From Syntrophus aciditrophicus (GTDB lineage Bacteria > Desulfobacterota > Syntrophia > Syntrophales > UBA8958): 42,308 bases of DNA. Below the pieces are notes generated by a model. That model did no database searches and was not told where the DNA came from. It worked only from the letters and a program-made list of their open reading frames with translations. Both the position numbers and the translations under genes were made by a program. Every line of letters starts with the position of its first letter. The first letter of the stretch is position 1. Positions 1 through 9,186 of the stretch are shown here, in pieces. Location: assembly GCA_020718905.1 (NCBI GenBank), contig DYRD01000002.1:40047-82354 (forward strand). The letters run 5' to 3'.

Positions 1-1239
1 GATGGTGATGTCGAGATTGGACATGATCTTGATCCGGGAGATCAGGGCGGCCCGGAATCTTACCTCCACATTCTTTTTGCCGATATTGGGTTCGATATGA
101 ATGTCCGAGGTGCGCCGGGTGTAGGCGTCATTGATGATCTTGTTGACAAGCTGCATGATGGCGCTGTCCGATTCGGTGACAACCTCGCCTGCTTCCTCAT
201 CGCTGTCATCCGCGTCGGCGTCCATCTTTCCGAGGATGTCGGAGATAGAGGTTTCTTCCTCTGGGGATTGAAAGAAGTAGTTGATAAAATTGGTGATGTC
301 TTCAGTGAGGGCGACATCGTACCTTATGGCCTTGGTCTTCATGAGGTTTTCGATCATGTCCCGCTTGAGGATGTTATTGGGGTCGTCCACGAGCTTGCTG
401 ATGGGCACCCATAGTTCTCTCCGCATGTAGTCTTTCTTGAGGTTCTTGATGAGATCTTCGGGGATGGGAATTTTATCATTGAACTGGACAAACTTGCAGC
501 GATAAAAATCGGCAAAAGACTTCCCCAGATCTTCCTTAGAGATCTTGTACCTTTTCATGAGGAAGGCTTCCATCGTTTCCTTCTGCTCCCGGGATTCTTC
601 CCAGGAGGAGTCCAGTTCTTCCTCCTTGAGAAGGTCGCGGCTGATCAGGTAATCAAAGCGGGTCTTGCGCCTCCGGGCAAAACGCTTCTGGTTGAAGAAG
701 GCGACGCCGAGGACGTCGGTCATTTCTTGGAGAAACCCTTTTTCATCTTCTGAAAACCTGCCTGTCCCACCTTTTTTGTTGAGGATCTGGACGACTCACA
801 TGAGCTTGCCGTTGTGGTATACGGGGGCGGCAAGAATTTGTTTGGTCCGGAAGCCTGACTTCTTGTCCCAACTGGCGTCGAAGCTCAGTTCCTTGTCGAT
901 GGCATTCAATTCCTTTTCATCGTAGGCGTCGGCAATATTGGCAATTTTCCCCGTATTGGCTACGTAGCCGGCGATACTGCGATTACTGACGGGGACCCGG
1001 ATTTCGTTAATTTTTGATCCCGAAAGAAACATGGAAAAGATCTCGCTTCGCATGCGGTCAACGATATAAATGGTAACTGAGTAGGCATCGAAGAGGTTGA
1101 GAATGCCGTCCTTCAAGTCGACGAGAATCTGCTTGATGTTCTGAGCCGAGTGGATCCGGTTGGTGATATCCTGAAGATTTTTGCGGCGTTGAAGTTGTTC
1201 TTCCAGTTCGTTGATCTGTTGGGATGCGGGATTGACCAT
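1..1239 (-). pseudogene. GAF domain + GspE/PilB-type secretion/pilus ATPase (5' part; runs off window), interrupted by an in-frame TGA
   Basis: One frame reads continuously from 1239 to 1 apart from TGA at about 796-798 (...VYHNGKLM*VVQILNKKGGTGRFSEDEKGFLQEM...). Downstream shows a GspE N-terminal-like region and SDIHIEPN...VRFR/AALISRIKIMSNLDI. Confidence 0.8.
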
Positions 1240-1250
1240 GTTTATCCCCT

Positions 1251-3323
1251 TTAGAAATCGGTAACAAGCTTAGAGAAATCGGCAACTTTACGAAATAGAG
1301 ACGATATCTCTTCCAGAAGGGAGAGACGATTATGTTTGATTTCCTCCTCTTTGGCCATGATCATGACGGCCTCAAAGAACAGGTCGACAGGGGCGCGCAA
1401 ACTGGCCATCTCCACCAAGGCTGATTCGTAGCGGCGCCCGTCAAGATATGTCAGGGCCTTGGCACGGATGTCGAGAAAGACCCGGTAAAGCTCTGCTTCT
1501 TCCTTGGCCTGGAAAAGACTTTCCTTAACGGCCCCACCCTCGAAGTCTTTGAGAATATTGTATACGCGCTTGAAGGCGACGGCCAGGGGCTGGAAATCAG
1601 CGTGCTTCCGGAAGGCTTCCATGGCGACGATCTTTTTCATCGTCTCCGTTAAATCGGAAAAACCGGTGGCGACAACGGCATCAACGACATCATAAGGATG
1701 CCCCTGGGCGATTAACTGATTCTCGAAGCGGGTCTTAAAGAACTCCATGACGTCACTTTTTATATCGATGGCCGGCCGTTTGGCCTGCTCTTGCAGGTTA
1801 GTGAGGCAGGAGGCGATCAGTTCGTCCAGTGACAGGGGGTACGCCTTGTCCAGGATGATGTTGATGACCCCGAGGGCTTGCCTGCGGAGGGCATAGGGAT
1901 CGGCCGTTCCCGAGGGAATGAGATTGACGGCAAAAAAGCCCGTGATGGTGTCCAGTTTGTCGGCAATACTGACGATGGACCCTTCGTCGGTTACGGGCAG
2001 TTCCCCGCCGGCGGCGAGGGGAAGATAATGTTCATAAACAGCCCTGGCTACCAGCGGATCTTCGCCGGCCAGGAGGGCGTATTCGCGGCCCATTACCCCC
2101 TGGAGCTCCGAAAACTCTCCCACCATCTGTGTGTCCAGGTCGGCCTTGGCAAGAACGGCGGTACGGTCAACAGACGCCTTTAATTCGGGATTGATCTTTG
2201 CAGCGATGTGGGCGGCCAGCTTTCGGAAACGCTGCACCTTTTCGTAGGAGGTTCCCAGGAGGGTGTGGTAGACAACCTTCTGCAGATCTTCAAAGCGCCG
2301 ATGGAGAGGTATTTTCCGGTCCTCTTCAAAAAAGAACCGGGCGTCGGACAACCGGGCCCGGATAACCTTTTCGTTTCCCCTGGTCACTACGGCAGGATCA
2401 CGGGCCAGGGTGTTGTTGATGGTAATGAAATAGGGGAGGAGCTTGCCGTTGTCAGCGACCACGGGGAAATACTTCTGATGGGACATCATGGTCGTAGTCA
2501 GGACTTCCCGGGGAAGATCGAGATAGGACGGATCGAAACTACCGCATACCGCCGTGGGATATTCTACAAGAAAAGTAACTGTCTGCAGCAGTTCCTCGTC
2601 GATGAACGGCTTTCCGGAAACCGTTGCGGCAACCCGCCGGGCTTCCTCGCCGATGATCTTTTTCCTTTCTTCAGGATCAACAATCACATAGGCCTTCTTT
2701 GCTTTTTCCAGATAATCCCGGCAATCGGACACGGCAAAGGGACCGGGACTCATGAAACGATGCCCCCGGGAGGCATTGCCGCTCTGAATATTCTCGATGC
2801 GAAAGGGAATTACCGCCCCTCCAAAGAGGGCCAGTATCCAGTGGATCGGTCTGGCAAAGCGGATTTCCAGGTTCGACCAGCGCATGGCTTTTTTAAAGGG
2901 AATGGATAAGATCAGCTTGGCAAGAAGCCCTGGGAGGAGTTCGGCCGTGGGGCCGCCGGCAATTTTTTTGCGGGCACAGAGGTATTCTCCCTTATCGGTG
3001 CTAATGATTTCAATCTCCGCAAGCTCCAGTCCCTGTCCTTTCACAAACCCGATGGCTGCCTTGGTCGGGGCGCCCTGATCGTCAAAAGCGGCTTTTCTGG
3101 TGGGGCCGAGTTTCTCGATAACCTGATCTTCCTGCATTTCCGACAAATCCGCCACGCACAGAAAGAGACGTCTTGGCGTGGACATAGTCGTAACCTGCCC
3201 GTACCGTACCCTTTCGCTGTTCAACGCCTTGCGGATGAGCTCGTCCATATCGGCCATGGCCTTGGGTAGAAAGGCGGCCGGAATTTCTTCCGTTCCGATT
3301 TCAAGCAGCAGTTCTTTTCCCAT
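1251..3323 (-). CDS. glyS: glycyl-tRNA synthetase beta subunit
   Basis: 690 aa, MGKELLLEIGTEEIPAAFLPKAMADM...; follows glyQ. Confidence 0.97.
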   Translation of the reverse strand: MGKELLLEIGTEEIPAAFLPKAMADMDELIRKALNSERVRYGQVTTMSTPRRLFLCVADLSEMQEDQVIEKLGPTRKAAFDDQGAPTKAAIGFVKGQGLELAEIEIISTDKGEYLCARKKIAGGPTAELLPGLLAKLILSIPFKKAMRWSNLEIRFARPIHWILALFGGAVIPFRIENIQSGNASRGHRFMSPGPFAVSDCRDYLEKAKKAYVIVDPEERKKIIGEEARRVAATVSGKPFIDEELLQTVTFLVEYPTAVCGSFDPSYLDLPREVLTTTMMSHQKYFPVVADNGKLLPYFITINNTLARDPAVVTRGNEKVIRARLSDARFFFEEDRKIPLHRRFEDLQKVVYHTLLGTSYEKVQRFRKLAAHIAAKINPELKASVDRTAVLAKADLDTQMVGEFSELQGVMGREYALLAGEDPLVARAVYEHYLPLAAGGELPVTDEGSIVSIADKLDTITGFFAVNLIPSGTADPYALRRQALGVINIILDKAYPLSLDELIASCLTNLQEQAKRPAIDIKSDVMEFFKTRFENQLIAQGHPYDVVDAVVATGFSDLTETMKKIVAMEAFRKHADFQPLAVAFKRVYNILKDFEGGAVKESLFQAKEEAELYRVFLDIRAKALTYLDGRRYESALVEMASLRAPVDLFFEAVMIMAKEEEIKHNRLSLLEEISSLFRKVADFSKLVTDF

Positions 3324-3357
3324 TCCCTAATACTCCCGTGATCGCTTGTTGCTAAGA

Positions 3358-4224
3358 TTATTTGCTGAGGGGATAACCCATTTTCTCACGTTGCTTCATA
3401 TACAATTCGGCGCTCAGCCGGGCAAGGTTCCTGACCCTGCCGATATAACTGGTCCGTTCGGCGACGCTGATGGCTCCCCGGGCGTTAAGCATGTTGAAGG
3501 TGTGGGAACACTTGAGACAGCAGTCATATGTCGGCAGGACAAGTTCCATGTCGGCGGTGCGGATGCCTTCCCCTTCGTACATGTCAAAGATTTTCCTCAG
3601 CATCTCCACATCGGCCTTTTCAAAATTATAAATGGACCATTCCACTTCGCCCTGATGATGAACATCGCCGTAAGTTACCCGGTCGTTCCACTGCAGGTCG
3701 TAAACATTGTCGATTCCCTGTATATACATGGCTATCCGCTCGGTGCCGTAAGTCAGCTCGGCACATACGGGGTGGAGATCCACACCGCCGACCTGCTGAA
3801 AATAGGTAAACTGGGAGATCTCCATACCATCCAGCCATACCTCCCATCCCAGTCCCCAGGCCCCCACCGTGGGCGATTCCCAGTCATCTTCGACAAACCG
3901 GATATCATGTTCCAGGGGATCGATGCAGAAACCTCGGAGCGAGTCAAGGTAGAGCTCCTGAATGTTCAAGGGCGAGGGCTTCATGACTACCTGGTATTGG
4001 TAGTAATGCTGCAGGCGGTTCGGATTTTCGCCGTAACGTCCGTCCGTGGGGCGCCGTGAAGGTTCCACATAAGCCACATTCCAAGGTTCCGGCCCCAGGG
4101 ATCTCAGAAATGTAGCCGGATTGAAAGTCCCTGCCCCTACCTCGAGGTCGTAGGGCTGCCGGACGACACAGCCATGGTCTGCCCAGTATTTTTCCAGCGA
4201 AAAAATCAACTCCTGAAAGGTCAC
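3358..4224 (-). CDS. glyQ: glycyl-tRNA synthetase alpha subunit
   Basis: [72 protein letters not shown] start proposed at 4224 because AAGGAGG lies just upstream; the track ORF extends to 4245. Confidence 0.96.
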   Translation of the reverse strand: MTFQELIFSLEKYWADHGCVVRQPYDLEVGAGTFNPATFLRSLGPEPWNVAYVEPSRRPTDGRYGENPNRLQHYYQYQVVMKPSPLNIQELYLDSLRGFCIDPLEHDIRFVEDDWESPTVGAWGLGWEVWLDGMEISQFTYFQQVGGVDLHPVCAELTYGTERIAMYIQGIDNVYDLQWNDRVTYGDVHHQGEVEWSIYNFEKADVEMLRKIFDMYEGEGIRTADMELVLPTYDCCLKCSHTFNMLNARGAISVAERTSYIGRVRNLARLSAELYMKQREKMGYPLSK

Positions 4225-4297
4225 GATAACCTCCTTACTGTTCAAATATTCTGCAAAGTTATTAAGGCTGATCGGATAACACGGCTAGGCATGGGTG

Positions 4298-5089
4298 TCA
4301 ATAGGTATTTCCGCCGATGGCGCCTATCTGCCGGAGCTGCTTTAGGACCTGGAGGGATTTCAACTCCCGTCCCAGGAGATGCTGAATGAAATGGACGAGC
4401 AGATGCCTGCTTTCCTGGATGGCCTGCCGGGAAAGAATAAGTCGGGAAAGCCTGTCGACAGGCATATCCTTGGCGTGGATAAGGCTGCGGAGCGTTCCCA
4501 GGGACAATGAAGGCGTAGAGGGGTGAAAGGACTCGCAACGGCTGCACTTGAGCCCTCCCCGGCTGTTGCTGAAGCGATATGAGCTTTCCCCTTCCAATGG
4601 CCTGTTACAGAGGGCGCAGCGGTCGAGGACGGGTTCGTAGCCGGCGAGGTGCAGGAGGCGGATTTCGAAGAAAGACAATAAACCGGGTATAAACGGTCCG
4701 TTGTCCATGACGGACAGAAAATCGATTAACAACAAGAAAATCGGTTCGTTCTTTTTGCCTTCCACGGTAAAGGCTCCGGTCAGTTCAACCAGGTATGATG
4801 CGATCGTGCTTTTTTCAAGATCAGCGCGGATGGTAGAAAAATGATCAATCATATCGCATTGATCAACGAAGGCCAAGGAATCGGCTCCCTTCCGGGAAAA
4901 GCGGATGTCGGCACAGGAAAAGGGTTCGAGGGCATTGGCAAAACGCCGGCGAGAGCGACGTGCCCCTTTGGCGATACCCTTTACCTTGCCGAATTCGAGG
5001 GTATAGAAGGTCGCGATGCGGTCCGATTCTCCATAATCAAGGGCGTGGAGAACGACGGCCCTGGTTTTATGAATGGCGCGGGTGGTCAT
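4298..5089 (-). CDS. recO: DNA repair protein RecO
   Basis: AVVLHALDYGESDRIATFYTLEFGKVKGIAKGARRSRRRF...; CxxC pairs (CALC, CSRC). Confidence 0.92.
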   Translation of the reverse strand: MTTRAIHKTRAVVLHALDYGESDRIATFYTLEFGKVKGIAKGARRSRRRFANALEPFSCADIRFSRKGADSLAFVDQCDMIDHFSTIRADLEKSTIASYLVELTGAFTVEGKKNEPIFLLLIDFLSVMDNGPFIPGLLSFFEIRLLHLAGYEPVLDRCALCNRPLEGESSYRFSNSRGGLKCSRCESFHPSTPSLSLGTLRSLIHAKDMPVDRLSRLILSRQAIQESRHLLVHFIQHLLGRELKSLQVLKQLRQIGAIGGNTY

Positions 5090-6380
5090 GGCAATTATGA
5101 AGCTCGTTGTAGGTTACCACCCCGCCCTTCATGGTCAGGACGGCCTTGCCGGTCAGGTTCCGGCCGAGGAAGGGCGTATTTTTGCTGCGCGAACGGATCG
5201 CTTCGCAGGAGACCGTCCATGAGCGCTCCAAATCGATAATGGTCAGGTCGGCCGGGAGGCCGGGACGCAGGCTTCCTCCGGTAATCCCCAGGATCATGGC
5301 CGGGCGGGTGCTCATTTTATCGATCAACTGGCTCAGGGTCAGGGTCTCCGCAGCGACGAGTCGGAGACTCAACGCCAATGATGTTTCCAGCCCGATCATG
5401 CCGCTGGCGGCATATTCAAATTCCACTTCTTTGTCCGTAAGGGCATGGGGGGCATGGTCACTCGTAATCGCGTCAATGGTTCCATCCCGCAGGCCTTCCT
5501 TGATCGCCTCGACGTCATGTTTCCCTCGCAAGGGGGGGTAAACCTTGGCATTAACGTCATAGGTTCTCAGGTCCTCATCGGTCAGGGTAAAATAATGGGG
5601 CGCCGTCTCGGCGGTGACCTTTATTCCTCTTGCCTTGGCGTCTCTGATCAGACGCACGGAACCGGCGGTACTGACGTGGGCGATATGGATGGACGACCGG
5701 GTGTATTCGGCCAGCAACAGATCTCTGGCTACCATGATGTCTTCGGCGAGCCCCGGTATTCCCGGCAAGCCCAGTTCCGTGGACGGAAATCCCTCATTCA
5801 TGGCGCCGCCGGAGGAAAGACTGGTGTCCTCGCAGTGGGAGATGATGAGGAGGCCGAGGGAATCGGCGTATTCCAACGCCCGGCGCATGATGGCGCTATC
5901 CAGGACCGGTTTCCCATCGTCGGACAGAGCGATGGCCCCGGCTTCCTTGAGATCCCAGAACTCGGCAAGTGATTTTCCCTGTGATTGCAAGGTGATGGCG
6001 GCAATGGGATAAACATTGACGAGATTGGTCTCCGCCGCTTTTCTGAGAATAAATTCCGTAACGGAACGGGTGTCATTTACGGGATTCGTGTTCGCCATAC
6101 AGGCAATGGATGTGAATCCCCCGGCGCAGGCGGCTTCGGAGCCGGTCTGAATGGTTTCCTTGTATTCGAACCCTGGTTCCCGCAGGTGAGTGTGCATATC
6201 GACCAGTCCGGGCGTGACGACAAAACCGGCAAGGTCCATGCCGGTTATGCCCTTTTTTCTTGACGCCGACAGGTTCTGGCCGAGTTTGACGACCTTTCCG
6301 TCTTCGATCAAGATATCCATCGGGCCGTCGATATGTTGGGACGGGTCGATAATCCGGGCTCCTTTGATAAGCCAATTCAT
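5067..6380 (-). CDS. pyrC: dihydroorotase
   Basis: MNWLIKGARIIDPSQ..., VTPGLVDMHTHLREPGFEYKETIQTGSEAACAGGFTSIACMANTNPVNDT, SDHAPH. ATG at 6380 chosen; overlaps the recO start. Confidence 0.96.
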   Translation of the reverse strand: MNWLIKGARIIDPSQHIDGPMDILIEDGKVVKLGQNLSASRKKGITGMDLAGFVVTPGLVDMHTHLREPGFEYKETIQTGSEAACAGGFTSIACMANTNPVNDTRSVTEFILRKAAETNLVNVYPIAAITLQSQGKSLAEFWDLKEAGAIALSDDGKPVLDSAIMRRALEYADSLGLLIISHCEDTSLSSGGAMNEGFPSTELGLPGIPGLAEDIMVARDLLLAEYTRSSIHIAHVSTAGSVRLIRDAKARGIKVTAETAPHYFTLTDEDLRTYDVNAKVYPPLRGKHDVEAIKEGLRDGTIDAITSDHAPHALTDKEVEFEYAASGMIGLETSLALSLRLVAAETLTLSQLIDKMSTRPAMILGITGGSLRPGLPADLTIIDLERSWTVSCEAIRSRSKNTPFLGRNLTGKAVLTMKGGVVTYNELHNCHDHPRHS

Positions 6381-6381
6381 A

Positions 6382-7305
6382 TTATGCTTTGCCTCCTGTG
6401 AGAAGGTACAACAGGGCCATGCGCACCGCCACCCCGTTGGTGACCTGATCGAGAATGACCGAGTAGGGACCGTCGGCAATATCCGGGGATATCTCTACGC
6501 CCCGGTTGATCGGTCCCGGATGCATGACGAGGACGTCCTTTTTTGCCAGGGAGATGTTCTTCTTGCTCAGACAGAAGCGTTGGGCATATTCGCGGAGGGA
6601 AGGAAAAATGTTCTGATGCTGGCGTTCGATCTGAATCCGGAGCATCATGATGACATCAACCTCCTTGATGGCCTCGTCGAGGGATGAATGAACATTCACC
6701 CCCATTTGTTCGATATCTTTCGGGATCATGGTTGCCGGTCCGGCGACGGTGACTTGGGCGCCCATTTTCTTCAGACCGTAGATATTGGAACGGGCTACCC
6801 GGCTATGGGCGATGTCGCCAACAATGGTGACCTTCAGGTTTTCGAGGCGGCCTTTCTTGGCCCGGATCGTCATCATGTCGAGGAGTGCCTGGGTGGGATG
6901 CTCATGGGCGCCGTCGCCGGCGTTGATGATGGACTGTTTCACCATGCTTGCCAACATATGGGGGGCCCCGGCAGCGCTGTGACGGATAACGATCACATCG
7001 GGATTCATGGCCTCCAGGTTCCTCGCCGTATCGAGAATGGTTTCTCCCTTGACGACGCTGCTCGTCGAAGCGGAGATATTGATCGTATCGGCACTGAGGC
7101 GCTTTCCCGCAATCTCGAAAGAGGTCCGCGTGCGTGTAGAGGCCTCGTAAAAGAGATTGATAACCGTTTTGCCTCTTAAGGTGGGGACCTTCTTGATTTC
7201 CCGGGTGGATATCTCGATGAAGGAATCGGCCGTATCGAGAATGAGGACGATTTCATCCTTAGAAAGTTCCTTGATGCCCAGGATGTCTTTTCTCGCTAAT
7301 ATCAT
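6382..7305 (-). CDS. pyrB: aspartate carbamoyltransferase catalytic subunit
   Basis: [47 protein letters not shown]. Confidence 0.97.
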   Translation of the reverse strand: MILARKDILGIKELSKDEIVLILDTADSFIEISTREIKKVPTLRGKTVINLFYEASTRTRTSFEIAGKRLSADTINISASTSSVVKGETILDTARNLEAMNPDVIVIRHSAAGAPHMLASMVKQSIINAGDGAHEHPTQALLDMMTIRAKKGRLENLKVTIVGDIAHSRVARSNIYGLKKMGAQVTVAGPATMIPKDIEQMGVNVHSSLDEAIKEVDVIMMLRIQIERQHQNIFPSLREYAQRFCLSKKNISLAKKDVLVMHPGPINRGVEISPDIADGPYSVILDQVTNGVAVRMALLYLLTGGKA

Positions 7306-7309
7306 ATTG

Positions 7310-7873
<564 letters not shown>

Positions 7874-7913
7874 TCAACAACGACAAAACAGTAAAAAGTA
7901 TCTATGGATGTCT

Positions 7914-7950
7914 AAAAAACAAAAAAACCCCCCCTTGGCATTTGGGGAGG
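7914..7950 (-). terminator. intrinsic terminator in the pyrR leader (candidate attenuator)
   Basis: Minus strand: CCTCCCC-AAATGCCAA-GGGGGGG-TTTTTTTGTTTTTTA, upstream of the pyrR start at 7858. Confidence 0.8.
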
Positions 7951-7991
7951 CCCGCTTACAACTATTTTGATCGTTACCCTTTTCACATCTT

Positions 7992-8026
7992 ACCTTTTTC
8001 AATCTCTCCGGATTAATTTAAAAGGT
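7992..8026 (-). promoter_or_regulatory. PyrR-binding loop hairpin
   Basis: Minus strand ACCTTTT-aaatt-AATCCGGAGAGATT-g-AAAAAGGT. The core matches the Bacillus-type consensus ARUCCNGNGAGGYU at 13 of 14 positions and is enclosed by an ACCTTTT/AAAAGGT stem. Confidence 0.82.
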
Positions 8027-8254
8027 TGCACCGTCTAAAAACCGAGTCACGTATAGAAGATCGAATCCTTTTTGTCAAGTTTTATAGCGGCCGGCCACCG
8101 TGAGCAATGAAAAGGCAACGGACAGACTGACGTCATCCATCCAGCCTCAGCAGGGGTTACAGCTTCATCCGGGCGGTCTGATCCTCGGGCTTTAACCGCA
8201 GGGCCTCCTGCCGATGGCTTTCATGAAATCCCAACCATGTTGCCTGTATTGTCG

Positions 8255-8665
8255 CTACTTTGACCAGTCATCCGTCAGTTCAATATTAGCTTTAGCCCAG
8301 CTGATAAGTTCGGATATGGAGGTGCCTTTGGGGAAAAACTCAATCACCCCCGCCTCCTTGACCTTGTCGATGTCGCTATAGTCCAGGAAGCCGCCGGCGG
8401 TAACCCTGACGTAGGACATGTCTTCCTTTTTCAGTAAGGCCATGATTCTGGCGATGTCTTCTATTTTGGCTCCCGGCAAGGTCGTAATGCCGATATGATC
8501 GACGGCCTCCTGGAGCGCTGAAGCGACGATAGCCTCAGGCCGCTGATTCTCCACGTGCACAACTTCGTAGCCCGCTTCCCGGAAAGCAAAGGATAGTCTC
8601 CCCACCGCCGCTTCATAACCATCGCCCAGTTTAGCCATTAAAATCCTTATCGTGCCTGTGCCCAT
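8255..8665 (-). CDS. cobalamin-binding-domain-like protein (methylmalonyl-CoA mutase C-terminal type) with a degenerate ligand motif
   Basis: TIRILMAKLGDGYEAAVGRLSFAFREAGYEVVHVENQRPEAIVASALQEAVDHIGITTLPGAK...VTAGGFLDYSDIDKVKEAGV; Rossmann-like B12-domain layout. Confidence 0.75.
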   Translation of the reverse strand: MGTGTIRILMAKLGDGYEAAVGRLSFAFREAGYEVVHVENQRPEAIVASALQEAVDHIGITTLPGAKIEDIARIMALLKKEDMSYVRVTAGGFLDYSDIDKVKEAGVIEFFPKGTSISELISWAKANIELTDDWSK

Positions 8666-8824
8666 GCTATGCTCCTTTCGCCCCTTGATTGCTTTCGACC
8701 GTCTCATCATGCATAATTATGAAAATAAGTCAATCAGTTACAAGCTTGTCCATCACTAATTATTTGCCAAGGATTTCTGTTATATGGGGCGGGGTGCTGC
8801 GATAGGCAGGAGTGGAAATAAGCT

Positions 8825-8853
8825 AAAAAAATGGGGAGACCCAAGGTCTCCCC
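8825..8853 (-). terminator. intrinsic terminator, minus strand
   Basis: Minus strand GGGGAGACC-TTG-GGTCTCCCC-A-TTTTTTT; perfect 9-bp stem, 3-nt loop, U7. Confidence 0.85.
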
Positions 8854-8940
8854 GCATCCAGGAGGAATATTGGGTATTTACTGTCGGCTGTTCATGCCCG
8901 TTTGTTCAACCGATCAATTTCTTTTCTGACTTTTTAGGTC

Positions 8941-8956
8941 TGCATATCCTGTGCCA
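8941..8956 (-). promoter_or_regulatory. candidate sigma-54 promoter
   Basis: Minus strand TGGCACAGGATATGCA; GG-N10-GC spacing exact, near the TGGCAC-N5-TTGCA consensus. Confidence 0.55.
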
Positions 8957-9186
8957 TTATCTAGCTAAATTAATAAGTACTTGAATATCAAGGGTATTTA
9001 TATTTTATTTAACCCATTGTCCGCAGGAGGGGCTTCCTTTATTAGCGGCAAGGATTGTCGATCCGCCCTGGTTGCGCTTATTAATAATGAACAATATCAA
9101 ATTCTTATCTCAATGACGGATTTGTCCGGAATGTCGACGATAATGTCGAACCGGATTTTGTGGTTGACTTTCCCTTTGAATTGCCT

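Noticed and set aside
796-798. TGA in the GAF-ATPase as selenocysteine
   Set aside because: The position is normally Gly in GAF domains, not a redox Cys, and no SECIS-like context was evident; a point nonsense or error is simpler.
2208-2909. Long antisense ORF (233 aa) opposite glyS, and similar antisense ORFs opposite pyrB, yidC, tamB and others
   Set aside because: They lie within strong conserved CDSs in GC-rich DNA; translated sequences show no domain-like pattern.
4225-4300. T-box leader for glyQS
   Set aside because: The recO-glyQ gap is too short and no T-box-like motif was seen.
8700-8990. Cobalamin riboswitch upstream of the B12-like gene
   Set aside because: No recognisable B12 box (GCCACTG or AGYCAGGAGACCTGCC-like) seen; only a terminator and a sigma-54-like site.
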